NCBI GenBank assembly: GCA_038238115.1
Contig: JBBRYB010000047.1
Coordinates: 1 to 22,090 of the forward strand
Reading direction: 5' to 3'
From: JBBRYB01 sp038238115
GTDB lineage: Bacteria; Actinomycetota; Actinomycetes; Propionibacteriales; Nocardioidaceae
DNA: 22,090 nucleotides
A model generated the notes under the pieces. The model worked only from the letters and a program-made list of their open reading frames with translations, was not told where the DNA came from and ran no database searches. This document shows positions 1 to 7,102 of this stretch, piece by piece; positions within the stretch are counted from its first letter, which is position 1, and each line of letters starts with the position of its first letter. A program made the position numbers and the translations under genes.

Positions 1-1
1 C

Positions 2-1762
2 CCGCCGCACGTGCTGCGCGAGTATGCACTGATCGCCGACGGCGAACGCGGCGCAATCGTCGGTCCGCGGGGCGACCTCGTCTGGATGTGTGCACCCCGA
101 TGGGACAGCGACGCCGTGTTCAGCGCGCTCATCGGCGGCCGCGGTGCCTACGCGGTGACTCCTGTCTCGCCTTTCGTCTGGGGTGGCTACTACGAGTCGG
201 ACACCCTGATCTGGCACCACCGCTGGACCACCAGCTCCGGCATCATCGGCTGCCGCGACGCGCTCGCCTTTCCCGCCGACCCCGACCGGGCCGTCCTGCT
301 TCGCCGCGTCACCGCCGTCGACGGTGATGCGCAGGTGCGCGTCGTCCTGGAGCCGCGCGGGACGTACGGCGCCCGCACGTTGACCGGCCTGTCCCGCGAG
401 GACGGCATCTGGACCGCCCGGACGGCCGGCCTGCATCTGCGCTGGTCCGGCGCCGAGGACGCACGGGTGGTCAACAGAAGCGGCCGACGCCTCGTCGCCC
501 TCGAGCTCGACCTGCCGGCGGGTACGCATCACGACCTGGTCCTCGAGATCAGTGAGCGACCGCCGACGAAAGGCCCCGTCGATGCCTCCGACGCCTGGCA
601 GGCGACCGAGTCCGGCTGGCAGGCGGCGGTCCCGGCCCTCGACGAGTGCCTGGCACCTCCGGACACCCGACACAGCTACGCGGTCCTGCGGGGCATGACC
701 AGTGCTGGGGGCGGGATGGTGGCCGCCGCGACCACCAGCCTGCCCGAACGCGCGGAAGCCGGACGTAACTACGACTACCGGTACGTGTGGATACGCGACC
801 AGTGCTACTCGGGTGTGGCCGGCGCCGCCATCGGCGGACATGACCTGCTCGACAACGCCGTACAGTTCATCGGCGCCCGACTGCTCGAGCACGGTGATCA
901 GCTCGCGCCCGCGTACACGACGAGCGGTGCGCCCGTGCCCGACCAACGCCAGCTGGGCCTGCCCGGATACCCCGGCGGTGCGGACATCATCGGCAACTGG
1001 GCGAACAAGCAGTTCCAGCTCGACGCCTTCGGCGAGTCCCTGGGCCTCTTTGCTGCGGCTGCTCGCGCCGACCGGCTCGATACCGAGGGCTGGCGAGCCG
1101 CCCGCGTCGCCGCAGACGCGATCGCCGCCCGCTGGACCGAGCCGGATGCGGGCATCTGGGAGATCGACAACCAACCATGGACACACAGCCGGCTCAGCTG
1201 CGCGGCGGGGCTGCGGGCCATCGCCGCCGCCCACCCCTCCAACGCAGAGGCGGTGGGCTGGCTCAGCCTGGCCGACCAGATCCTCGCCGATACCTCCGCC
1301 CACGCGCTCAACCCGGCAACGGGCGCGTGGCAGCGATCCCCTGGAGACCGGCGCCTTGACGCAGCCCTGCTGCTCCCCGGACTTCGCGGCGCCGTCGCGC
1401 CCGACGACCCGCGCACCATCGCGACGCTGGCCGGCTATGTCCGTGACCTCACAGTCCACGGATACGCCTACCGCTTCCAGCAGGACAAGCGCCCGCTCGG
1501 ACAGGCCGAGGGTGCCTTCCAGCTCTGCGGGTTCCTGATGGCGCTCGCGTGCCACCAGCAGGGCGACCTGCTTGCCGCCCACGGCTGGTTCGAGCGGACC
1601 CGGGCCGCCTGTGGACCCGCCCAGCTCTACTCGGAGGAGTACGACGCAGCTCAGCGCCAGATGCGCGGCAACATCCCGCAGGCGTTCGTCCACGCAGTGA
1701 TGATCGAAGCCGCCGCCCGGCTCGCCACCGAGCCCGCCCACCAGACCGATCCCGGCGCCTGA
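2..1762 (+). CDS. Glycoside hydrolase family 15 protein (glucoamylase/trehalase type), 5' end cut by window
   Basis: GH15 enzymes hydrolyse alpha-glucosidic bonds (glucoamylase, trehalase, glucodextranase) with an (alpha/alpha)6 barrel and two catalytic glutamates. Seen here: an N-terminal ADGERGAIVGPRGDLVWMC block typical of the family, NYDYRYVWIRDQ in the middle, EPDAGIWE with Glu377 as candidate general acid, and YSEEYD with Glu542/543 as candidate general base followed by GNIPQAFVHA (numbered from the GTG at 11). No signal peptide is visible, so a cytoplasmic enzyme is likely. A GTG at position 11 could start the gene, but it has no visible ribosome site and the frame is open to the left edge (Pro-Pro-His before it), so the true start probably lies outside the window. 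The substrate cannot be told; trehalose or maltodextrin is plausible. A second, diverged GH15 gene lies at 16745-18589. Certain as GH15, uncertain for substrate. Confidence 0.9.
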   Translation, partial: PPHVLREYALIADGERGAIVGPRGDLVWMCAPRWDSDAVFSALIGGRGAYAVTPVSPFVWGGYYESDTLIWHHRWTTSSGIIGCRDALAFPADPDRAVLLRRVTAVDGDAQVRVVLEPRGTYGARTLTGLSREDGIWTARTAGLHLRWSGAEDARVVNRSGRRLVALELDLPAGTHHDLVLEISERPPTKGPVDASDAWQATESGWQAAVPALDECLAPPDTRHSYAVLRGMTSAGGGMVAAATTSLPERAEAGRNYDYRYVWIRDQCYSGVAGAAIGGHDLLDNAVQFIGARLLEHGDQLAPAYTTSGAPVPDQRQLGLPGYPGGADIIGNWANKQFQLDAFGESLGLFAAAARADRLDTEGWRAARVAADAIAARWTEPDAGIWEIDNQPWTHSRLSCAAGLRAIAAAHPSNAEAVGWLSLADQILADTSAHALNPATGAWQRSPGDRRLDAALLLPGLRGAVAPDDPRTIATLAGYVRDLTVHGYAYRFQQDKRPLGQAEGAFQLCGFLMALACHQQGDLLAAHGWFERTRAACGPAQLYSEEYDAAQRQMRGNIPQAFVHAVMIEAAARLATEPAHQTDPGA

Positions 1763-1777
1763 CCCTGCAGCCCTGGC

Positions 1778-2011
1778 CTAGCTTTTCGTGTCGGCGTACC
1801 GCGCCCAGGCGAAGCAGTACAGCCCGAAGGCCGCGATGCCCAGGGCAACCGCGACCAGCAGCCATGGTCCGACCCCTGCGTCGAGCAGCGTGGACAGGGC
1901 TGCTGGCGTCCCGAACGACTAACGGGCCAGCTCGTGCAGCGCACCTTGCTGGCTGGCCGCTGCCGTCTGCTGCCCGAAGGCGAGGCTGGGCAGGAACCAG
2001 CCCGAGCTCTC
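1778..2011 (-). pseudogene. DUF1206 membrane protein remnant (internal deletion, nonsense codon)
   Basis: Reading the minus strand, the last 40 or so residues end in LYCFAWARYADTKS and a TAG at 1778-1780. They match the C-terminus of the DUF1206 protein at 21640-22089 almost residue for residue. Upstream in the same frame there is a TAG at 1919-1921, then residues reading SLAFGQQTAAASQQGALHEL, which resembles an inner repeat of DUF1206 proteins. The text around the stop (LAR-stop-SFGT) suggests a CAG to TAG change at a Gln codon, and the jump from SFGT to AALSTLLDAG suggests that a block between repeats was deleted. No start codon or full-length frame remains. I call the C-terminal part with confidence; the inner-repeat reading rests on family memory. 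Confidence 0.75.
1781..1900. repeat. Copy A of a dispersed 120-bp repeat (DUF1206 3' end)
   Basis: Bases 1781-1900 align without gaps to 21643-21762 with 8 mismatches that I could count. Bases 1812-1888 (77 bases) are identical to 21674-21750. Both copies lie in the same orientation. This is much closer than two old paralogues would be, so it points to a recent duplication or to gene conversion about 19.9 kb apart. Confidence 0.9.
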
Positions 2012-2061
2012 CCATCGAGGTGAGTGGGCGGAACTGGGCTATCGGCGACCAGCCGGTCAGG

Positions 2062-2311
2062 TCAAGCAAATTCCGGCATCTCAGCGGCGAGGAACTGGGT
2101 CGTGGCCAGATCCGCGTACAGCGTGTCGCTTGCGAGAAGTTCCTGGTGCGTACCGGTCGCTCGACTCCGCCGACAGCGCCCCGATCAACTCACGCACGAC
2201 CAGCGGCAGAGCAAGCCCCGTTGCGGACGTTGCCAGGCTGAGTACACCACTTAGGTTGAGACCGCCTCGGTCGAGGCGGACGTAGGCGACCAAGACCCGC
2301 CACGGCGGCAC
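2062..2311 (-). pseudogene. ABC exporter (membrane + ATPase half-transporter) reduced to its two ends
   Basis: On the minus strand a GTG at 2311 would begin VPPWRVLVAYVRLDRGG, followed by a hydrophobic stretch and LPLVVRELIGAL, the usual start of a type I exporter membrane domain. About 45 codons in, the frame is lost near 2160. Immediately after, in another frame, comes GTHQELLASDTLYADLATTQF and a TGA at 2062-2064, the typical C-terminal tail of an ABC exporter nucleotide-binding domain. A normal protein of this kind has roughly 580-620 residues; only about 80 remain, with no Walker A, signature or Walker B. The simplest reading is a large internal deletion that joined the two ends out of frame. 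It is not functional. Confidence 0.75.
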
Positions 2312-2448
2312 CCGGGATGACGGGGCGGTGCGGGCAGCACGGTCACTCCACGATTCTGCAGGGAACGGGAATCTTGCCACCCTGTGCCGCGGCGTCAACG
2401 GCGAGGTTACTGACGCTGACGTCGGTAGAGCCCCCAGCGCAGATCCGC

Positions 2449-3648
2449 TCATGCTGGCTGGCGTAGGCCGCACCATCCGAGACCTGCGGCCCCCAGTAGC
2501 AATGCGGCACCGAGGTAGTAGACCGCGCGGATGCCGAGGGCGTCGGCTAGAACACCGCCAACGAGCAGGGACAGGAGGCGCCCGGAGTGCCAGAGCATGT
2601 CGAAGCCCGCGAAGACGCGGCCGCGCAGCTGTTCGGGGGTTTGGGCTTGAAGCAGGGAGTTGAAGGTCACCGCGCCAGTAAAGGTGCCGATGCCGTAGGC
2701 GACCATCGCGCCCATCGCCGCGACCAGTCCGGTCACGGTGGCCAGCAGGGCATCGACGACCGCACGCAGTACGAACGGGCTTAGGATGAAGGCGAGGCGG
2801 CTCGGATTGTTGGCGCGCCGGGACAGCAACAGCGGACCTGTAGCCGCTCCGATCCCTATGGCGCCAAGCAGCAGCCCGTAGTCACCGGGCTTGAGCATCA
2901 GGTGCTCCCGTGCCAAGACGACCAGCAGCGCACCGGTGGCGCCTGCCGATAACGCCGCGAGGAACTGGCTGGCGGCCAGGGCCCGAAGCAGCCGGTGCCC
3001 GAAGATGGCAGCGATCCCGTCGCGGGCGTCGCCGTACCAGGAGATCCGGGCCGTGCTCGCAGCCCCGGCGGGGACCGGGAGCCTGCGCAGGACCAAGGCG
3101 GAGAAGAGGTAGCTGGCGGCGTTGATCCAGAACGCGAGGGTGTAGCCGAAGCCCGCGATCATGATCCCAGCCAGCGGCGCGAGCACGACCTGGGAGACCA
3201 CCGCGGCGGTCCACAACCCGCTGTTGGCTGCGACCAGGTCTCGTTCATTGACGATCCCTGGAAGCACTGACTGGGCGGCGGGGTTGAAGAACACCGCTCC
3301 CGCTGACAGGCCGACGGCTACCGCGTAGACGGCCCCGACCTGCCCGCCGACGAACGGCAAAGTGAATGCCAACGCGGCCCGAACCAGGGCGGCGACGACC
3401 ATCACGCGCACCCGGGGCAGCCGGTCCACTACGGCACCGGCCACCGGAGCAAGGGCCAGGACCGCAAGAATCTCCGCGACCACCACCCCGGAGACCCCCA
3501 GTCCCGAGCCGGTCAGGGTGTACACCAGCAGCGCCAGCGCGACGGTGTTGAACGCGTCGCCCCACGCCGACACCGTCCGCGCAACCCAAAGTCGCCGGTA
3601 GCCCGGCTGACGCAGCAAGCCGCTCAGCGCCGTCTGCTGGTCAGCCAT
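2449..3648 (-). CDS. MFS transporter (MFS_3 / transmembrane secretion effector type)
   Basis: An integral membrane protein of about 400 residues with some 10-12 hydrophobic segments, expected to export a small molecule by proton antiport; the substrate is unknown. The N-terminal GYRRLWVARTVSAWGDAFNTVAL is typical of the enterobactin-exporter-like or secretion-effector MFS group. A second conserved loop reads AGAVVDRLPRVRVM, the motif-A-like region, and FFNPAAQSVLPGIV follows in the middle. I use the ATG at 3648; a TTG at 3678 would add ten residues (MSSPTGPQTS) and neither has a strong ribosome site. It lies about 120 bases downstream of the disulfide-oxidoreductase gene on the same strand, so shared transcription is possible but not shown. 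It borders the decayed ABC exporter at 2062-2311, which may have been its functional neighbour. Confidence 0.85.
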   Translation of the reverse strand: MADQQTALSGLLRQPGYRRLWVARTVSAWGDAFNTVALALLVYTLTGSGLGVSGVVVAEILAVLALAPVAGAVVDRLPRVRVMVVAALVRAALAFTLPFVGGQVGAVYAVAVGLSAGAVFFNPAAQSVLPGIVNERDLVAANSGLWTAAVVSQVVLAPLAGIMIAGFGYTLAFWINAASYLFSALVLRRLPVPAGAASTARISWYGDARDGIAAIFGHRLLRALAASQFLAALSAGATGALLVVLAREHLMLKPGDYGLLLGAIGIGAATGPLLLSRRANNPSRLAFILSPFVLRAVVDALLATVTGLVAAMGAMVAYGIGTFTGAVTFNSLLQAQTPEQLRGRVFAGFDMLWHSGRLLSLLVGGVLADALGIRAVYYLGAALLLGAAGLGWCGLRQPA

Positions 3649-3771
3649 GCTGGTCTGCGGCCCGGTGGGAGAGCTCAAGGAGCTGACGCCTGCCGGCCCA
3701 GCCGAGTCAAGCCGTTGCTCGCACGGTCCATCACCCCTTCCCTGAGGTCGACTCGTCGCAGCCTGGGTCGG

Positions 3772-5127
3772 TCAGAGCATGGACCCCAGATCCGATCCGA
3801 CGGTCGGGTAGGCGGCGGTCATGGACTTGAGTTCACGACTGGTGAGGTTGAGCTTCATGGCCAGTCCGATGAAGTTGACCAGTTCGCCGTACTCGGGTCC
3901 GAGCATGTGCGCGCCGATGATCTGGTCATCGCAGCGGTCGACGAGGATCTTGGCGGCTGCTGTGGTTTCTCCGATGCGGTAGTTCGAGTACCAGCCACTG
4001 GTGTCGCTGTACCGGACGTCGACATCCATGCCGCTGTCCCTGGCCTCTTGCTCCAGCATGCCGACCCGGGCCAGCTCGGGAATGGTGAACACCACTGTCG
4101 GGACGTCGGAGTAGTCAGGGACCGTCGTCGTGCCCTTCAGCATGTTGGACGCGGCGACCTTCCCTTCGAAGACCGCCACCGGAGTCAAGGGCATGCCGGG
4201 GCTGCTGGCTGCGTCACCGGCGGCGTACACCGCCTCGTTGCTGGTGCTCTGTAGGTGGTTCGCAACCGCCACGCCATGCTCGTCCCAGTCGACGCCTGCC
4301 GCGTCCAGGTCAAGGCTTGCCAGGTCCGCGGCCCTGCCGGCCCCATGGACGACGAGGTCGCATTCGATTGTCTCAGGGACGCCGGACCGGTTCACACTCA
4401 CCTGGTAGCCGTTCTCAGTCTTCTCGACGACCCCGGTGACGGTGGTGGAGGGTCGTACGTCGACTCCGGCCACGGTGCCGCGGGTCACCAGGAGGTCGAC
4501 CAGGTCGGGGTCGAAACCCTTGAGCGGCCGTTGGCCGCGGTCGATGATCGTCGGGGAGCTGCCGGCACGTGCCGCGATGTGGGCGAGCTCGAACGAGACA
4601 AAACCACCGCCGACGAACAAGATCCGGGCAGGGAGCGCCTCGATGTTCAGGAAGTCGGTGCTGTCGATCAGGTGGTCGTGTCCCGGGAAGTGGAGAGGAC
4701 GTGGACGCGCGCCGGACGCGATCAGGAAGTGGTGTCCCTCGTAAGGAGTGCGGTCGATCTCCAGCTTGTTCTTGTCGGTGAACCGTGCCCGGCCGTGAAG
4801 GGTCTCTACGCCATGGCTCGCGAGGTCGCGCTCGAGGTTCCGCGGCACCGGATCGATGAAGCCGCGCTTGTGCCTCATCAGGTCGTCCCAGTTGATCGTC
4901 AGTCCCGCGTCGTCGATGCCCTTGCCGCGCATCTGTCGCGCGCTGTCGATGACCTCGGCTCCGCGCCGCAGGATCTTCTTCGGGTCGCACCCCCGAAGCG
5001 CACAGGTGCCGCCGTACGGAAGCGCGTCGACGATCGCGACGTCCCAGCCCTGGGAGGCGCACTTGGTGGCGGCGACGACGCCAGCCATGCCGGCACCGAT
5101 CACGATCAGGTCGTAGCTCTTCGTCAC
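3772..5127 (-). CDS. FAD/NAD(P)-dependent disulfide oxidoreductase (mercuric/glutathione reductase superfamily)
   Basis: A 451-residue cytoplasmic flavoprotein of class I pyridine nucleotide-disulfide oxidoreductases. Visible parts: FAD-binding VIGAGMAGVVAA at residues 9-20, redox pair Cys42/Cys47 in GGTCALRGCDPKK, NAD(P)-binding FVGGGFVSFELAH in the middle, a second FAD motif VYAAGDAA, and a C-terminal dimerisation domain. The C-terminal His-Pro-Thr of glutathione reductase is replaced by AYPT, and the vicinal Cys pair and N-terminal metal-binding domain of true MerA are absent, so calling it a mercuric reductase would be too strong. I chose the GTG at 5127: AGGAA sits about eight bases before it and the preceding gene stops one base upstream. 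A longer frame from 5205 would overlap that gene. The two genes lie downstream of a MerR-type promoter, so metal- or oxidant-induced expression is likely. Confidence 0.88.
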   Translation of the reverse strand: MTKSYDLIVIGAGMAGVVAATKCASQGWDVAIVDALPYGGTCALRGCDPKKILRRGAEVIDSARQMRGKGIDDAGLTINWDDLMRHKRGFIDPVPRNLERDLASHGVETLHGRARFTDKNKLEIDRTPYEGHHFLIASGARPRPLHFPGHDHLIDSTDFLNIEALPARILFVGGGFVSFELAHIAARAGSSPTIIDRGQRPLKGFDPDLVDLLVTRGTVAGVDVRPSTTVTGVVEKTENGYQVSVNRSGVPETIECDLVVHGAGRAADLASLDLDAAGVDWDEHGVAVANHLQSTSNEAVYAAGDAASSPGMPLTPVAVFEGKVAASNMLKGTTTVPDYSDVPTVVFTIPELARVGMLEQEARDSGMDVDVRYSDTSGWYSNYRIGETTAAAKILVDRCDDQIIGAHMLGPEYGELVNFIGLAMKLNLTSRELKSMTAAYPTVGSDLGSML

Positions 5128-5128
5128 G

Positions 5129-5425
5129 TCAAAGTTCCTGTGAATGGTCCACGTCCACGGCCTCGACTTGTCCACCGGCTGATGGGGACTCGGTCGGCTC
5201 GGCAATCGATGAGCCGGGACCCGATCGGCGTGTACGTCTGAACAGTTGGCCTAAGCCGAACGCGACGGCCGCGGCCCCCAAACCGATCAACGCCCAGCTG
5301 GCCAGCGACAACCCGGCGAGTACCCCAAGGAGACCGAGCGTCGCGATTAGCGGGAGGCCGCAACAGATGCCGAATGCACCGGCAAGCACGGCGGCTAAAC
5401 CGATTCCCGGGGTGCGGTTAGCCAT
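5129..5425 (-). CDS. Small membrane protein with Cys-Cys pair, MerF/MerT-like
   Basis: A 98-residue protein with two hydrophobic segments (about residues 8-32 and 36-60), a Cys21-Cys22 pair inside the first one (FGICCGLPL), then a basic LFRRTRR stretch and a polar tail. A vicinal Cys pair in the first membrane helix is the hallmark of small mercury-uptake proteins (MerT, MerF, MerC), which hand Hg(II) to a cytoplasmic reductase. The gene is first after the divergent MerR-type promoter and its stop lies one base before the GTG of the flavoprotein, so the two are translationally coupled. That context supports thiophilic-metal transport, but overall similarity to a named Mer protein is weak and the metal is inferred. 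The ATG at 5425 is the only sensible start. Confidence 0.65.
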   Translation of the reverse strand: MANRTPGIGLAAVLAGAFGICCGLPLIATLGLLGVLAGLSLASWALIGLGAAAVAFGLGQLFRRTRRSGPGSSIAEPTESPSAGGQVEAVDVDHSQEL

Positions 5426-5504
5426 GCGCCATCACCACCCGCAGTTGCTCGACACTCAGCGCACCAGCCGGACGAAAAGGCAGAAGTGCGATGTCCATTT
5501 AGCG

Positions 5505-5536
5505 ACCATAGACCTTGATCTAGGCTTCAAGGTCAA
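5505..5536 (-). promoter_or_regulatory. MerR-type promoter with operator in an over-long spacer
   Basis: Bases 5511-5518 (GACCTTGA) and 5527-5534 (TCAAGGTC) form a perfect 8-bp inverted repeat with an 8-base centre. On the minus strand, TTGACC (5531-5536) and TATGGT (5505-5510) fit -35 and -10 boxes 20 bases apart, longer than the usual 17, with the inverted repeat filling the spacer. That is the classic layout at which MerR-family activators untwist DNA. It faces the membrane-protein and flavoprotein genes; the regulator starts 18 bases beyond the other arm, so autoregulation is likely. Confidence 0.82.
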
Positions 5537-5552
5537 GCGAGAGGTTGGGAAG

Positions 5553-5951
5553 ATGCTGATCGGAGAGTTCGCCGCGATGGTTGGTCTGCCCGGCCAGACC
5601 ATCAGGTTCTACGAGCGGAAAGGGCTGCTGCCGTGCCCACGACGGGAGCCCAACGGGTATCGCAGCTACGACGGGTCGACAGCCGCCCGTGTGCAGTTCA
5701 TCAGGAGCGCCCAGTCTGCCGGTCTCACCCTCGGCGAGATCCGAGGCATCATCGAGTTGCGCGACCACGGCGACGCACCCTGCTCACACGTGGCGTCCCT
5801 GCTCGACCGCAAGCTCGCCGACGTACACGCCCGCCAGCGCGAACTTTCCGCACTGAAGTCGGACCTCGAGCATCTCCTCCAACGGAGCCGCCGCCTGCAA
5901 CCGGGGGACTGCCCCGAGACAGCTATCTGCCACATCCTGACTCCGCCTTGA
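5553..5951 (+). CDS. MerR-family metal-responsive transcriptional regulator
   Basis: A 132-residue DNA-binding activator. The N-terminal winged helix reads IGEFAAMVGLPGQTIRFYERKGLL, followed by REPNGYRSYD and a long dimerisation helix (about residues 80-112). Cysteines are at 28, 77, 120 and 126. Cys77 sits where Hg/Zn/Cd/Pb sensors have their first ligand (Cys82 of Tn501 MerR). The residue expected at the second Hg ligand (Cys117 of MerR) is not Cys here, whereas the C-terminal loop has a C-P-E-T-A-I-C pair. The metal is therefore open: Hg, Zn, Cd or Pb are all possible. The start is the ATG at 5553, because the family always begins just before the winged helix and a GAGAGG/GGGAAG site precedes it; an upstream in-frame extension would run through the operator. 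It is divergent from the membrane-protein/flavoprotein pair. Confidence 0.9.
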   Translation: MLIGEFAAMVGLPGQTIRFYERKGLLPCPRREPNGYRSYDGSTAARVQFIRSAQSAGLTLGEIRGIIELRDHGDAPCSHVASLLDRKLADVHARQRELSALKSDLEHLLQRSRRLQPGDCPETAICHILTPP

Positions 5952-6251
5952 TAATCTCGTCGCGTGGTCGGACCAGCGCAGCTGGTCGGCCAACTCTTCG
6001 GCGACGGACGAGGATCCGTTGCTGAGGGTCACCCCCGCAGTGCCTCGGCCGCGATCCGGGAGAACGACTCGCTGCTTCGACGACGGTGAGCATCCGTCCC
6101 GGAGGAGCCCGGCGAACCAGGTCTTCGCCAGGTGCGCGTGCTCGCTGGACATGGAATGCACCGTAGCCTCGGTCCCGCGTGAACGTCGTCGCTCGTGAAG
6201 TTCTCGCGCTGGCTCGGGAAGGGTTCGGTTCACCGGAAGGGTTTCTTGTAC
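5952..6251. other. 300-bp stretch without a confident gene
   Basis: It lies between the MerR gene and the sigma-factor gene. On the minus strand an ATG at about 6151 opens a frame (MSSEHAHLAKTWFAG...) with mostly G/C third positions for some 70 codons, which then runs antisense into the MerR gene without a stop. I recognise no family in it, and it may be a decayed gene. The sigma-factor promoter must lie here or just upstream, but I could not pick one with confidence. Confidence 0.5.
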
Positions 6252-6827
6252 GTGGAGCCGCTTCGCCGCAACACGCCTGATGGCGCCGAGACGTCGCGCG
6301 CTGATGCTTTCAAGACTTACGTGGAACCCGAGCTCGCGGTGCTTTTCCGGGTGGCTATGACGCTGACCGGGTCGCGGGCTGACGCCGAGGACCTCGTGCA
6401 GGAGACGGTGATCCGGGCGTTCCGGGCGCTCGACCGGTTCGACGGCAGGCATTCGCGCGCGTGGCTGCTGACGATCCTGCGGAACACGAACGTGAACATG
6501 CACAGGCGGCACAGACCCGACCTGGTCGAGGACTGGCGCTGTGTCGGCGATCCACGTCCGGCATTCGGCGCCGAACGGCACATCAGCGCCGAGGAGACGG
6601 TGCTGGATGACATCTTGAACGAGGACCTGGAGGCAGCCGTGAAGTCGCTCGACAGCCGCTTCCGCACGGTCCTGCTCCTGATCGACGCGGACCGACTCAC
6701 CTACGCCGAAGCCGCGGAGGCGCTCGGAGTGCCAGTCGGCACCATCATGTCGCGGCTGAGCCGTGCCCGTGACCGCGTTCGCGCCCACCTGCGGGCAAAC
6801 GCCAGCTCTTTTGGGAGGACACCGTGA
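6252..6827 (+). CDS. ECF-type RNA polymerase sigma factor
   Basis: A sigma-70 family extracytoplasmic-function factor of about 191 residues. Region 2 is seen in LFRVAMTLTGSRADAEDLVQ and the following AFRALDRFDG and AWLLTILRNT segments; region 4 is seen in RFRTVLLLIDADRLTYAEAA with the helix-turn-helix EALGVPVGTIMSRLSRARDR. I use the GTG at 6252, preceded by GGAAGGG about ten bases upstream. A GTG at 6195 would add 19 residues with no ribosome site. The next gene, a zinc-type anti-sigma, overlaps its stop by four bases, and a flavin oxidoreductase follows with another such overlap. The sigma is thus very likely held inactive by its neighbour and released by a redox or metal signal. Its targets may include the divergent TVP38 and ABC-importer genes nearby, but I found no shared promoter motif that proves it. 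Confidence 0.92.
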   Translation: MEPLRRNTPDGAETSRADAFKTYVEPELAVLFRVAMTLTGSRADAEDLVQETVIRAFRALDRFDGRHSRAWLLTILRNTNVNMHRRHRPDLVEDWRCVGDPRPAFGAERHISAEETVLDDILNEDLEAAVKSLDSRFRTVLLLIDADRLTYAEAAEALGVPVGTIMSRLSRARDRVRAHLRANASSFGRTP

Positions 6828-7102
6828 TCTCGTCCCTTCACACGATGTTCACCTGCCTCAGGTCGGCCCGGCGTATCGGCCGCTACCTGGACAACGACCC
6901 GGCGGCGCCTCTGACGCCAGCGGAGGTCAAGCGTCTCGAGGACCACCTCGCGGTCTGCGAGAAGTGCTCGCGCGTCACCGCCGAGCACCGCGCCCTCCAC
7001 CGGGCCTTCTCCCGTTGGTCCCAGCAGCGGCTGCCTGACGAGGCGGCGCTGGCCCGCATGCACGACACGCTCGACCGAATCACCAGTGAGGGCGGCCAGT
7101 GA
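6824..7102 (+). CDS. Zinc-binding anti-sigma factor (ZAS type, soluble)
   Basis: A 92-residue protein with no membrane segment. It contains His41-x3-Cys45-x2-Cys48 in the sequence RLEDHLAVCEKCSRVT, the hallmark of zinc-associated anti-sigma factors such as RsrA/ChrR-type proteins. These bind the paired ECF sigma and release it when the Cys pair is oxidised or the metal is displaced. The GTG start overlaps the TGA of the sigma gene (GTGA) and is preceded by GGGAGGA at good distance. Its own TGA overlaps the GTG of the following oxidoreductase in the same way, so the three genes form one translationally coupled operon. That a redox enzyme is the third gene fits a thiol-redox or metal signal; this is inference. 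Confidence 0.88.
   Translation: MISSLHTMFTCLRSARRIGRYLDNDPAAPLTPAEVKRLEDHLAVCEKCSRVTAEHRALHRAFSRWSQQRLPDEAALARMHDTLDRITSEGGQ

Noticed and set aside
4255..5241. A 328-residue plus-strand open frame.
   Set aside because: It is antisense to the disulfide oxidoreductase with no recognisable domain and crosses its operon junction.
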